From Peptococcaceae bacterium BICA1-8 (GTDB taxonomy: Bacteria; Bacillota; Peptococcia; Peptococcales; BICA1-8): a stretch of 32,825 nt of DNA. The stretch's first letter is position 1; each line of letters starts with the position of its first letter. This document shows positions 1 through 7,796 of the stretch, piece by piece. A model generated the notes under the pieces. It did no database searches, was not told where the DNA came from, and worked only from the letters and a program-made list of their open reading frames with translations. Made by a program: the position numbers and the translations under genes. The stretch lies in contig JUEF01000143.1 in the NCBI GenBank assembly GCA_000802045.1, positions 1 through 32,825 of the forward strand, read 5' to 3'.

Positions 1-30
1 AGATCCTTCGCTATCGCTCAGGATGACAGG
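1..30. repeat. Possible dispersed intergenic repeat fragment
   Basis: The first 30 bases contain the string CCTTCGCTATCGCTCAGG followed by ATGACAGG. Strings of this CTTCGC..CTCAGGATGACA type recur as dispersed intergenic repeats in many bacterial genomes; that is recollection, not something this window can show, because no second copy is present here. The rest of 31-250 has no convincing reading frame. Confidence 0.25.
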
Positions 31-144
31 AATGCTTTCGTTTATCGTGGTGCGTGCAACGCGTGATAATTGCGAATGAGGTACGAATGAAGCAATCTCG
101 TTTTCGGTATGTTTGCCTGCGGAAGGATATCCAATAGTTCCCGG

Positions 145-173
145 TTGTAGAAGCTTGCAAACAATGTTATACT
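145..173 (+). promoter_or_regulatory. Candidate sigma-A promoter for RNase P RNA
   Basis: A TTGTAG -35-like box (145-150) lies 17 bp upstream of a TATACT -10-like box (168-173). Transcription would start near 180, about 75 bases before the mature RNase P RNA. The match is moderate and other AT-rich boxes lie between 185 and 235, so the exact promoter is uncertain. Confidence 0.35.
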
Positions 174-253
174 GATATTCCGGTCGTTGTTAGAGAAAGT
201 ATAAATTTATAGTTTAGATATAAAAAGCTAAGGCTTTTTTGATAATTAAATAC

Positions 254-619
254 AGCAGTTGAGTAAACTAGATGATCGCGGGCACAAGCCGCAAGGCTGT
301 GTCTGAGGAAAGTCCGGGCTCCATAGGGCAGGGTGCTGGTTAATGGCCAGTGAGGGCAACCTCAAGGAAAGTGCCACAGAAAAAAACCGCCTTCTGGATT
401 AACTTCCAGAAGGTAAGGATGCAACGGTGCGGTAAGAGCGCACCAGTAGCTAGGCGACTAGCTAGCTAGGTAAACCCCACCTGGAGCAAGACCTGATAGG
501 GGGACACAAGGGATAGCCCGTCCCGTTCCCGGGTAGGTCGCATGAGGTGTTAGGTAACTAGCATCCCAGATAGATGATCATCCTACGACAGAACCCGGCT
601 TACGGTTTAGTCAACTGCT
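254..619 (+). ncRNA. rnpB: RNase P RNA
   Basis: This is the catalytic RNA of ribonuclease P, which removes 5' leaders from tRNA precursors. The hallmark P4-region sequences are present: GAGGAAAGTCCGGGCTCC near 305-322 and its partner ACAGAACCCGGCTTACGG near 588-605. The ends were set by helix P1, where AGCAGTTGA (254-262) pairs with TCAACTGCT (611-619). The size of about 366 nt is usual for a bacterial RNase P RNA. A terminator follows directly. Confidence 0.95.
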
Positions 620-627
620 TTTTACCA

Positions 628-656
628 ATGACACCAGAATATGGGTGTCATTTTTA
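628..656 (+). terminator. Intrinsic terminator after RNase P RNA
   Basis: The stem ATGACACC (628-635) pairs with GGTGTCAT (644-651), with a short loop and a run of T. It lies 9 nt after the end of the RNase P RNA. Confidence 0.8.
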
Positions 657-737
657 TTGCCCATAAATGGGGAACCATTCTAATTAAATATACAGGGAAA
701 TGCAATTACAGGTGTTTCCCTATATTAAGCACTAAAG

Positions 738-805
738 TGGTAAACTTTTTCAATAGCGCAACTGGTAAACAAATTCAGTAGCGCGTGATAAACTAATTCA
801 TTGAC
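738..805. repeat. Short tandem repeat, ~25-bp unit
   Basis: Two adjacent units (738-762 and 763-787) share TGGTAAAC, then TTCAATAGCGC or TTCAGTAGCGC. A third, partial unit begins near 788 (ATAAACTAATTCA). No coding function is visible; it lies in the intergenic stretch between the RNase P terminator and the next gene. Confidence 0.55.
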
Positions 806-833
806 ATTCGCAAGCAATAATTTTAAAATAAAT

Positions 834-874
834 AAAAAATTACTACAGGATTATGATTGCTGTAGTAATTTTTT
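834..874. terminator. Bidirectional terminator
   Basis: A perfect 15-bp inverted repeat (834-848 with 860-874, core ATTACTACAG/CTGTAGTAAT, 11-nt loop) is flanked by A-runs on the left and T-runs on the right, so it can end transcription from either side. It sits just past the 3' end of the minus-strand cupin gene. Confidence 0.8.
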
Positions 875-956
875 GAAATTCAATAATGCCTTTGTCTGAT
901 GAAATATGCACAAACTTATAGACATTCTCAAATTATTAGAAATACAATTTTGAAAT

Positions 957-1520
957 TTAGTACCCGTGGTGCTCTTCAGCATCTTCTTTACTTTCATGAA
1001 CTGTACCATATGGATGCTGAGGTGGCGCATAAATAGAGTACAATTTAAGTGGTTTACAACCTGTATTAATGAGATTGTGCCATTTACCAGCAGGAATAAC
1101 TATTGCATAGTCATCATAGACTTTTCTTTGAAAATCCAACCTATCTTTTCTATCACCCATTTTAACAAATCCTTGACCTTCTTCAATGCGTATAAACTGG
1201 TCAACGTCTGGATGCATTTCTAACCCTATGTCCTCACCAACCCCGATGTTCATCAAGGTAAGTTGCAAATGGCATCCTGTCCATAAAGCAATACGAAAAT
1301 TATTGTTTTGCTTAGTAGCCTCTTCAATATTAACAACAAAAGGCTCTGGTCCATAATCCTTTAATTTAATAAATTGGTCCTGATAGTTTGGGTAATATGT
1401 TGGTGTGTTAAACAAGTAAGGATATGGATACATTTCATAACCATTATACATATTATTTTGATTATACATTAGTGTGTTAGCGTAGTAAGGGCATGGATAT
1501 GAGTTATAAATATTGTACAT
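957..1520 (-). CDS. Cupin-domain protein with Tyr/Asn-rich N-terminus
   Basis: The start was placed at 1520 because AAGGAG lies 5 nt before that ATG; an upstream in-frame ATG at 1538 has no such site. The product is 187 residues. The first ~45 are a low-complexity Tyr/Asn/Pro stretch (MYNIYNSYPCPYY, MYNQNNMYNGYEMYPYPY) like those of spore coat proteins. The rest is one cupin beta-barrel: motif 1 is degenerate (MHPDVDQF..IEEGQG), while motif 2 is well kept (PAGKWHNLIN). The metal site is therefore partly altered: the first and last His are visible, but the second His and the Glu of motif 1 are replaced by Asp and Gln. A role in the spore surface is inferred from composition only. It could also be a sugar-isomerase-like cupin. 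Confidence 0.85.
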   Translation of the reverse strand: MYNIYNSYPCPYYANTLMYNQNNMYNGYEMYPYPYLFNTPTYYPNYQDQFIKLKDYGPEPFVVNIEEATKQNNNFRIALWTGCHLQLTLMNIGVGEDIGLEMHPDVDQFIRIEEGQGFVKMGDRKDRLDFQRKVYDDYAIVIPAGKWHNLINTGCKPLKLYSIYAPPQHPYGTVHESKEDAEEHHGY

Positions 1521-1900
1521 ATTGCTCCTTCCTCTCATAGGCTTTATAGTATCATATTCTCCAAGTTTAGGAGTTGTGCTTCAATTAACAGGAAGGCTAT
1601 CTACCTGAATGAATAACTTCTAAATTAGAACATCATTGAACTCATTACAGTTCTTTCTGTTTTAGCTTTATATAATATTGCTACAGTTATTTTGCTGGTA
1701 ATCTATTTTGCTTGGCGTGAAAGGAAAAAAGAATCAAGAACTTGAAAAATTGAATATATAAGATTTAGAATAACTTTTGATCAATAGTTAATTAGAATTA
1801 TACAAAATTTTTTTAGATATTTGACGACACATAATATAGGGGGCGGAATTAAATTACTCTTGATGCACAGTACAACTAAAGTGCTCACGAAGCCAAATTT

Positions 1901-1928
1901 TAAGCCTATCATAAACTCTAGGCTTAAA
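1901..1928. other. Small inverted repeat in intergenic region
   Basis: TTAAGCCT and AGGCTTAA form an 8-bp stem with a 12-nt loop. It has no adjoining T-run, so it does not look like a terminator. The surrounding stretch 1540-2160 holds no supportable gene; the only sizable open frame (1629-1745) has no start codon. Confidence 0.35.
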
Positions 1929-2186
1929 TAATGAGCAGTATGTAAAAACTGGGCATACAAAGACAACTATAATAAATATTTGATAGTTCTGCACTAACCA
2001 ATTTGATGTACTTTGGACAGATAAAGATAGGCAGTTATTAGCATTAGTTTTCTAGGGAATACTGATAAAGTGTAGGACAAATAGCTCATCATATAATTTT
2101 ACAAAGGTTAAAAAAAAATTTTACATTAGCAGGATTATGTTAAAAAATATAGAATTTAGTAAAGTGCGTAAATGAAAACTTAATAC

Positions 2187-2282
2187 TCCGAACCAGCTTT
2201 CCTAAACTTAAAGAAAAGCAAGGAAATCTGGTCTTTAGGGTTAGTGGGGAAACCTACTAGCCTCCCATGGTGGAAAGGAGAA
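2187..2282 (+). promoter_or_regulatory. Moco/Tuco-type riboswitch upstream of tupA
   Basis: The segment matches the known molybdenum/tungsten-cofactor RNA motif in layout. ACTCC (2185-2189) can close with GGAG (2277-2280). ACCAG (2192-2196) pairs with CTGGT (2228-2232), extended by TTTCCT with AGGAAA. A 10-bp helix, GGTTAGTGGG with CCTACTAGCC, is capped by a GAAA tetraloop (2249-2252). The conserved 3' strand CCTCCCATGGTGGAAAGG follows. It precedes tungstate transporter genes, which suggests it senses the tungsten or molybdenum form of the pterin cofactor. The ligand class cannot be decided by eye. Confidence 0.75.
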
Positions 2283-2296
2283 GGATACTAAAATGT

Positions 2297-2341
2297 AAAG
2301 GGGTTAATCCACCAATTGTGATTAACCCTTTTTGTGTTTTT
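2297..2341 (+). terminator. Riboswitch-associated intrinsic terminator
   Basis: AAAGGGGTTAATC (2297-2309) pairs with GATTAACCCTTT (2320-2331), with a single G bulge, and is followed by a T-rich tail. Its position 15 nt after the riboswitch suggests control of tup transcription by premature termination. Confidence 0.75.
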
Positions 2342-2372
2342 AAGTTCTGTTAGTTTCTAGCAACAAGACTCT

Positions 2373-2427
2373 AAAAACAACTGTCTTCTTTCCGAGTTAT
2401 TTAAAGAAAGGAGGGTTGTTTTTTTTA
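2373..2427 (+). terminator. Second leader terminator before tupA
   Basis: An imperfect stem (AAAAACAAC..TCTTCTTT with AAAGAAAG..GTTGTTTTT) ends in eight T residues. It lies between the first terminator and the tupA ribosome site, so the leader carries two terminator-like hairpins in a row. Confidence 0.6.
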
Positions 2428-2492
2428 TTGTTATTTTAATCCTAAGTAGAATCGGTAACTAATAAAAAAACCTATATTTGGAGGGAAAATTC

Positions 2493-3386
2493 ATGAAAAA
2501 AGCTCTTTCTTTTCTATTAATAATCGCTATATTGTTATTTGCTACCTTAGGCTGTGCCAAACAAGAAACGAAAATTGAAACACCAAAAGATGAAACACCG
2601 AAAGTTGAAGTACCGAGAGATATCATCTTAGCTACTACCACCAGTACCCAAGATAGTGGACTGCTGGATGTTTTAGTGCCAGTCTTTGAAAAAGAATTTG
2701 GATACCTTGTCAAAACTATTGCTGTAGGTACAGGACAAGCCTTAGCAATGGGGGAAAAAGGAGAGGCTGATGCACTCTTAACCCATGCTCCTGATTCAGA
2801 GTTGAAGTTAGTGGAAGCAGGTGATATTATCAACTACAAATTAGTAATGCACAACGATTTTGTCATTGTAGGTCCGCCATCTGACCCCGCAGGAATTAAG
2901 GGGCAATCTACTTCTGCTGATGCTTTTAAGAAAATTGCAGAGAATCAAGGGCTTTTTGTTTCTCGGGGTGATGATTCAGGCACTCATAAAAAAGAGTTGG
3001 CCATATGGAAAAAAGCAGGGATTGAAGTAGGAGGAAACTGGTATCAAGAAACAGGTAGTGGTATGGGACAAACAATTAAGATTGCTTCAGAAAAAGATGG
3101 ATATACATTAACGGATAGAGCTACATATCTAGCACTAAAGGAAAATCTACGTCTTGAAATTTTGGTGGAAGGTGAGCCCAATTTACTTAATATTTATCAT
3201 GTGGCTCAGGTTAACCCGAAAAAATCAGATCTAATTAATGCCCAAGGTGCTAAGGATTTCGTAGAATTTATGGTTTCAGAAAAAGCTCAGCAAATTATTG
3301 GTGAGTTCGGGGTAGATAAGTTTGGAGCGCCATTATTTTTTCCTGATGCCGATAAGGACCCAAGTGAATATGGCTTAAAATATTAA
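2493..3386 (+). CDS. tupA: Tungstate ABC transporter substrate-binding lipoprotein
   Basis: This is the extracytoplasmic tungstate-binding protein of the Tup transporter. The ATG at 2493 follows GGAGG with good spacing, giving 297 residues. A hydrophobic signal peptide (residues 1-23) ends in the lipobox LGC, so the mature protein is a lipid-anchored lipoprotein. Family marks are TTTSTQDSGLLDVL near the mature N-terminus, GTGQAL, SRGDDSGTHKKE and YTLTDRATYL. These distinguish TupA from the molybdate protein ModA. tupB and tupC follow, but only after a large hairpin of the kind that lets a binding protein be made in excess. Regulation by the upstream riboswitch is inferred. Confidence 0.95.
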   Translation: MKKALSFLLIIAILLFATLGCAKQETKIETPKDETPKVEVPRDIILATTTSTQDSGLLDVLVPVFEKEFGYLVKTIAVGTGQALAMGEKGEADALLTHAPDSELKLVEAGDIINYKLVMHNDFVIVGPPSDPAGIKGQSTSADAFKKIAENQGLFVSRGDDSGTHKKELAIWKKAGIEVGGNWYQETGSGMGQTIKIASEKDGYTLTDRATYLALKENLRLEILVEGEPNLLNIYHVAQVNPKKSDLINAQGAKDFVEFMVSEKAQQIIGEFGVDKFGAPLFFPDADKDPSEYGLKY

Positions 3387-3480
3387 GTTGTAAAGATAAT
3401 TTAAAATGAGTGATTATTAGATACCCAAAGTTTTTGCATTTCATCAAAAGGTAGCCAATAGTTTATTGGTTATGAGTTAG

Positions 3481-3568
3481 AGTTGACCTGATTGGATAAG
3501 ATGCCTCATAGATTTTATTTTTTACGCACTAATCAGAGGACCCCCTCTTCTTATCCGCCAGGTCAACT
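3481..3568. repeat. Large imperfect palindrome between tupA and tupB
   Basis: The arms 3481-3501 and 3549-3568 are nearly perfect inverted copies (AGTTGACCTG...GGATAAGA). Inside them CCTC-ATA-GATT can pair with AATC-AGAGG, so almost the whole 88 bp folds into one hairpin. There is no T-run after it. It may be an mRNA-stabilising element or a small non-autonomous repeat; no second copy lies in this window. Confidence 0.65.
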
Positions 3569-3670
3569 AATAACTTCTTTTAATTAATTTTCTTTATTTT
3601 TAATGTTTATATTTACTTAGAAAAATGACTAATATGATAAAGCAAATCCTTTAGAAAGGCGGCATCCAAC

Positions 3671-4369
3671 TTGGAGTTAATATGGGAAGGTATAGTAGAA
3701 GCTCTAAAGCTTTTAATTACACTAGATGGTGAAGTTTTCAGCATAACAATCCGCAGCCTCCAGGTTTCAATTACTGCAACTGCCTTAGCCCTAGTAATCG
3801 GACTACCTATGGGAGTAATTTTAGCCCTAAATAATTTCCCTGGACGAAAAATGGTCATCAGCCTGGTTAATACAGGAATGGCTTTTCCTCCAGTAGCTAT
3901 TGGGTTATGGGTTAGTATATTTTTGTGGCGCAGCGGACCATTTGGTAGCTTGCAGTTAATTTACACGCCCGTTGCCTTGGTGATTGCTCAGTTTGTAATC
4001 GCTGTTCCTATGGTAACTGGATTTACCATTGCGGGAATACAACAGCTGAGTCCTAAAATTCACTTGCAAATTTGGTCCTTAGGAGCAACTAAATGGCAAT
4101 ATCTTAAGGCTATAATAAGAGAAACTAAATTACCTCTCTTAGCAGCAGTTATTGCTGGATTTGGAGCAGTAATTTCTGAGGTAGGAGCTTCAATGATGGT
4201 GGGGGGGAACATTAAAGATTCAACCAGAGTCTTAACCACTGCCACAGTATTGGAAGTAGCAAAGGGAAATTTTGGTCGGGCTATGGCTTTAACGATTATT
4301 CTAATGGGTTTAGCATATCTTGTTACCTTAGTTCTAACCTTAATCCAGCAACAGGAGAGAAAACAATGA
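3671..4369 (+). CDS. tupB: Tungstate ABC transporter permease
   Basis: This is a membrane permease of 232 residues with about five to six hydrophobic segments. The binding-protein-dependent transport signature is visible as E-A-...-G, with LGATKWQYLKAIIRETKLPLLAAVIAGFG-type text broken across residues 136-165. It starts at a TTG, since no ATG or GTG gives the full N-terminus and a purine-rich AAAGGCGG lies upstream. It overlaps tupC by 4 bp (ATGA), which implies translational coupling. Its place between tupA and tupC gives the tungstate assignment; the sequence alone would also fit a molybdate permease. Confidence 0.92.
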   Translation: MELIWEGIVEALKLLITLDGEVFSITIRSLQVSITATALALVIGLPMGVILALNNFPGRKMVISLVNTGMAFPPVAIGLWVSIFLWRSGPFGSLQLIYTPVALVIAQFVIAVPMVTGFTIAGIQQLSPKIHLQIWSLGATKWQYLKAIIRETKLPLLAAVIAGFGAVISEVGASMMVGGNIKDSTRVLTTATVLEVAKGNFGRAMALTIILMGLAYLVTLVLTLIQQQERKQ

Positions 4370-5436
4370 CAGTACCCATATTAGAAGCTAATAATTTATC
4401 TTGGAAAATAGGTGCTAAGCAGATTTTAGATATCAGTGAGTTTAAAATATATGAAAATAATCATATTGCTCTTATTGGACCGAATGGCTCAGGAAAAAGC
4501 AGTCTTTTAAAGATGCTTGCCTTTTTAGAAAGACCAACTACTGGGGAAGTGTTATTAAACAACGGTAATTATCATAGATCTGTGATTGAAAAAAGAAGAC
4601 AAATGGCTGTTGTATTCCAGGAACCGCTACTATTAAATATGTCCGTTTATAATAATATTGCTTATGGTTTACAGATACGAGGTATGAAAAAACAAAGTAA
4701 AGAAAAGATTCAATATTGGTTAGAACGACTTAATATCCAACATTTAAAAAACCGTCATCCTAGAAATCTATCAGGCGGAGAGGCGCAGAGGGTTAGTATT
4801 GCTAGAGCTATGGCTTTACAACCAAAAATTCTGTTCTTAGATGAACCCTTTAGTGCTTTAGATGCCCCTACAAAAGCCCAACTTCTAGAAGAGTTGTCTC
4901 AGATAATTAAAGAAACTAATATTACCAGTGTATTTATTACCCATGATTTTTCCGAAATCCCTTTTATGGCAGATAAAGTGGTTGTATTAGTTGGTGGAAA
5001 AATAGTTCAACAGGGAACTATGGAAGAAATCTTTTATAAGCCAGCTACTGATGATGTAGCACTGTTGGTCGGAGCAGATATTCAACTAAAGGGACGAATC
5101 ATAGAAGAAGGTGAGATAAGTCTACTTCAGCTGGAAAATGGGCAATTAATGAGTTTTGCTAATTATCATAACTATAAGATTTCTCAAAAACAAAATATTA
5201 AGGTATTTATTCGGTCAGAAGACGTGATGCTAGGAGAAGGTAGTCATAATAATTTTGAGGGTACGGTAGAGAAAATCTCACCCTATGGGTTGCAGTACAA
5301 GCTAACTTTAAGTTGTGGAATTGACATTTGCTTAATTCTAGATAAGCACTATTTCTTGATACTAAAGCCTGAAAAGGGTGATAAGGTAAAAGTAAATATT
5401 CCCCCAGATAGAATTCATGTATTGGATGCAGGCTAA
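4366..5436 (+). CDS. tupC: Tungstate ABC transporter ATP-binding protein
   Basis: This is the cytoplasmic ATPase that powers tungstate import. It has 356 residues. The nucleotide-binding domain occupies residues 1-230, with Walker A GPNGSGKSS, Q-loop VVFQEPLL, ABC signature LSGGEAQR, Walker B ILFLDEP and the switch His in FITHDF. A C-terminal extension (about 235-356) looks like a TOBE-type oxyanion or accessory domain, common in molybdate, tungstate and sulfate ATPases and possibly involved in feedback by the bound anion. Its start overlaps the tupB stop. Confidence 0.94.
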   Translation: MTVPILEANNLSWKIGAKQILDISEFKIYENNHIALIGPNGSGKSSLLKMLAFLERPTTGEVLLNNGNYHRSVIEKRRQMAVVFQEPLLLNMSVYNNIAYGLQIRGMKKQSKEKIQYWLERLNIQHLKNRHPRNLSGGEAQRVSIARAMALQPKILFLDEPFSALDAPTKAQLLEELSQIIKETNITSVFITHDFSEIPFMADKVVVLVGGKIVQQGTMEEIFYKPATDDVALLVGADIQLKGRIIEEGEISLLQLENGQLMSFANYHNYKISQKQNIKVFIRSEDVMLGEGSHNNFEGTVEKISPYGLQYKLTLSCGIDICLILDKHYFLILKPEKGDKVKVNIPPDRIHVLDAG

Positions 5437-5540
5437 TACCTAATTTAGAAGTAGTAATCCCTGTTGTAAGTTAACAACTAATTGGAAAAATTCGTAATAT
5501 GCAAACAATACCCACAATCAGAAAATTAACATTTTATTTT

Positions 5541-5650
5541 TTTGCCTCACAGTATCCTTTTCTTAAGTATTCTCTCCAAAATAATTATTTTAAACTGTGC
5601 AGCTCAACTAATTATTAAGAAAAAACCCAGAGTATGCCTCTGCGTTTTGT
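5541..5650. repeat. Copy 1 of duplicated ~110-bp module
   Basis: From TTGCCTCACAGTATC to the CCCAGAG..GCCTCT hairpin this stretch matches 7797-7910 almost throughout (shared TTCTCTCCAAAAT, GTGCAG, TTATTAAGAAAAAACCCAGAG). The two copies lie just downstream of minus-strand genes and carry their terminators. Confidence 0.75.
5620..5648 (-). terminator. Terminator of the 5730-6182 gene
   Basis: Read on the minus strand, a stem around GCAGAGGC and CTCTGGG is followed by TTTTTTCTT. It lies about 80 nt beyond the stop of the minus-strand membrane protein gene. Confidence 0.6.
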
Positions 5651-5729
5651 TATTGCACATACTTGTAAAAACTGCGACATACTTAATTTTAATGTGTCAA
5701 TAGTAATATTAGAAAACAAAGTTGTTTTA

Positions 5730-6182
5730 CTAAATTCTATTATAAAGCCCGCTGTATCTTCTTATAAACCAACATGTAACAGCACCATAAATAATATGAG
5801 GAAAGAATAGAAGTAAGTTTGGCAAAGGAGTTAAAAGGCTAGCTCTAGTTATATCTAAAGCCATGAATGCACCATAAAAAACCAAATATACAAATGCCCC
5901 AAAAGATAATCCTTTTACTACTGCATAATCAGTACCAGTTTTCTGAAGCATAAGGTACATTATTATTCCAAAAAATGCAGCATTAGTATAATCAGCTATG
6001 AATCCTGTTGCTAAAGCTACTGGATTATCAATAAATTTTGCTGGAACAAAATATCCAGCAGCTATATGTATAAATGTATATTCTAAATATCCTAGCAGAT
6101 GAAATAACCATGCAATTATTGTTTTGGGAATATTTCCAATTAATCCTGCAAGAGCTCCAAAAACGATTGTATCCCTCTTCAT
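5730..6182 (-). CDS. Small four-helix membrane protein (unknown function)
   Basis: The product has 150 residues and four predicted hydrophobic segments (about 5-30, 50-75, 85-110 and 120-142). GGGAGG lies 7 nt before the ATG. The opening MKRDTIVFGALAGLIGNIPKT and the layout resemble small Firmicute membrane proteins of unknown function, often annotated as hypothetical or YqhR-like. It shares length and helix pattern with the protein at 7006-7455, and the pair may be distant paralogues. A similar RDRF-TRG opening is seen in the relic at 7600-7734. No catalytic motif is visible. Confidence 0.8.
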   Translation of the reverse strand: MKRDTIVFGALAGLIGNIPKTIIAWLFHLLGYLEYTFIHIAAGYFVPAKFIDNPVALATGFIADYTNAAFFGIIMYLMLQKTGTDYAVVKGLSFGAFVYLVFYGAFMALDITRASLLTPLPNLLLFFPHIIYGAVTCWFIRRYSGLYNRI

Positions 6183-6293
6183 TTTAAGCCTCCCTATTTA
6201 TATAGTCTTTTTAGCCTTTTGCTTAGTATTTATTTATTTTTATAAAATTATTTAGTTAAAAGTTCTAAAGCATTTTACAATTTTGTTAATAGA

Positions 6294-6325
6294 AGAAGGC
6301 TAACCTTTATAAAGGTTAGCCTTCT
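6294..6325. terminator. Perfect 32-bp palindrome at the end of the Spo0E-like gene
   Basis: AGAAGGCTAACCTTTA is followed directly by its exact reverse complement. It overlaps the stop codon of the minus-strand gene and is followed on that strand by a weak T-rich tail, so it probably acts as a terminator. Confidence 0.55.
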
Positions 6326-6498
6326 GTACAATTTTTAGCCATAAGTTTTAATATTAATTGGTCAATTTCTCTACTTAATTGCTGAACCTCTATGTCCAGA
6401 AAGTTACCTTTATCTTCAACCAATTGTTGTAATTTTTGTCTTTTATATAAGATTATATTATCTATGTTTGAATTCTCCAAAATAATTTCCATCCTCAT
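6316..6498 (-). CDS. Spo0E-like aspartyl-phosphate phosphatase
   Basis: This is a 60-residue protein of the Spo0E family, which removes phosphate from Spo0A~P and delays entry into sporulation. The family core is visible: a first helix (KRQKLQQLVEDKGN), a loop, then EVQQLSREIDQLI with the signature S-R-E-I-D. The length is typical. Two in-frame ATG codons (6498 and 6492) are possible and neither has a strong ribosome site, so the first is given. It is strong evidence that the organism forms spores. Confidence 0.82.
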   Translation of the reverse strand: MRMEIILENSNIDNIILYKRQKLQQLVEDKGNFLDIEVQQLSREIDQLILKLMAKNCTEG

Positions 6499-6734
6499 CT
6501 TGTAATATATAACAACACAAGGATTATTCTATTATAATATATAAGAAAAATAAAGACTAAATTTTCTTAGACTTTATTGCGACTTTTAATATATAAAACA
6601 TTATTCACTAAGAAGGTAACAATATCCCAAAATCTGGGCAATACCCTTCAGCTTTAATGTTGCACATACTATATTTAGCAACAAGAATTTCAGTTTTATT
6701 AAGATTAATATTAATACCAAAATTGACCCACTTT

Positions 6735-6780
6735 TATTCAATAAGTTTACACCTTGTGTTAGTACTAAGTTAACAATATA
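6735..6780 (-). pseudogene. Relic of a DUF3231 gene
   Basis: About 40 bp here match, at roughly 35 positions, the coding DNA of the intact DUF3231 gene near 9178-9217. The minus-strand reading gives NLVLTQGVNLLNK against KLVLTQGINLLNK. Outside this stretch the similarity stops, so it is a leftover piece, not a working gene. The open frame covering 6601-6810 is otherwise low-complexity and not believable as a protein. Confidence 0.6.
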
Positions 6781-6889
6781 AAAAAGGCGAACTGTGACTT
6801 TACTGCACATTTCAACGAATAACTATGTTGAAATAGTGAATATCAAACAATGGTTAGGATCTTAGCAGCAGAACTATAATAATACTTAA

Positions 6890-7057
6890 GATAAAGTGAT
6901 CTTAAGTATATTAATATTTACAGGTATTAGCAGGCAAGAATTACTAGGATTAGATTGGGATGATGTGGACTTTAAGGAACAGACCCTAAAGATTCAAAAA
7001 TATTTTTATGCTGCTATTTTGTTTTTATATTTAACAATTAAAAAGCTTGCTAAACCT
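6890..7057 (+). pseudogene. Relic of a tyrosine recombinase (integrase)
   Basis: The plus-strand frame reads LIFTGISRQELLGLDWDDV followed by DFKEQTLKIQK. This is the Arg-I region of phage/transposon integrases (consensus TG-x-R-x-x-E-L-x-x-L-x-W-x-D-V-D). The catalytic Arg position holds Ser, and the rest of the enzyme is missing; the frame then runs antisense through the end of the neighbouring membrane-protein gene. It marks a past integration event near here. Confidence 0.65.
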
Positions 7058-7455
7058 CCAAATAAAATATGATATAAAAGTATTAATAATAAGTCAAAGA
7101 ATTCCTGGTTATCAGGGAAGACTCCTCTAAGTGGAGCTATTACGCCAATATTAGCTAAATATACTAGAGTTAATAAACCAGCTCCTTTAAGTATATGATA
7201 TTTAGTGCCAAAATAGTGCAGCATTAGTACTATAAGTATTCCAAGTGCCCCACTTAATGCCAAATGTATAAACCATGACAAGATAATACCATAACCATTG
7301 AATTCATCCATTAACTGACCTGTAAAAAGTCCACCGCCAATAGCAATTAAACAAAGCTTACAAATTTTAACAGCAGACAATGCCATGCTAATTAACCCCA
7401 TTACAATACCAGCGATAATTCCACTTACTGCCCCTGCAATAACGAGATTAAACAT
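7006..7455 (-). CDS. Small four-helix membrane protein (unknown function)
   Basis: The product has 149 residues and four hydrophobic segments, starting MFNLVIAGAVSGIIAGIVMG. AAGGGGA precedes the ATG. Length and topology match the protein at 5730-6182, and both have a G-rich first helix followed by helix pairs. It has no recognisable active site. It lies in the decayed accessory stretch, and its 3' end overlaps the antisense integrase relic. Confidence 0.75.
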   Translation of the reverse strand: MFNLVIAGAVSGIIAGIVMGLISMALSAVKICKLCLIAIGGGLFTGQLMDEFNGYGIILSWFIHLALSGALGILIVLMLHYFGTKYHILKGAGLLTLVYLANIGVIAPLRGVFPDNQEFFDLLLILLYHILFGGLASFLIVKYKNKIAA

Positions 7456-7599
7456 AAAAAATCCCCTTCACATTTACATAACAATATTTTTTAAATATTA
7501 TTAATTTTGTTTGAAAAGCCTACCAATATGGTTGCGCAATAACTATGTTTAACGGGAAAAAATAAGAGTTTCATCGGTCACTATTAGCCGTTCTGTGGC

Positions 7600-7734
7600 T
7601 TACTGTTTTACTTTGTTATCAAGCATATGGACAATCGTAGCCATTGACAGTCCCCAGATTGACGCACCAACAAAACCTGCCAACATTCCTCTTGTGAATC
7701 TGTCTTTTATAGTGATTAAAGAAATCTTTCTCAC
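7600..7734 (-). pseudogene. Truncated membrane-protein relic
   Basis: The minus-strand frame reads IKDRFTRGMLAGFVGASIWG and continues with LSMATIVHMLDNKVKQ to a stop. DRFTRG followed by a glycine-rich helix is the usual N-terminus of small Firmicute membrane proteins of about 150 residues, so only the first helix is left. A GTG at 7734 has AAGGAA almost touching it, which is too close for a good start. It could be a short expressed peptide, but decay is likelier. Confidence 0.4.
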
Positions 7735-7796
7735 TTCCTTTTGTATCGGTTGTTTCCTTATCTGAATGGTTCTATGAGAAGTTAGTTTTCTATTTG

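Noticed and set aside
1629..1745. Open plus-strand frame with a hydrophobic stretch (NIATVILLVIYFAWRERKK)
   Set aside because: It has no ATG, GTG or TTG start after the upstream stop and no ribosome site. It may be a remnant of a small membrane protein but cannot be supported as a gene.
6601..6810. Minus-strand open frame of 69 codons
   Set aside because: Apart from the short DUF3231-like piece the product is low-complexity and hydrophobic, with no ribosome site; it is treated as a relic only.
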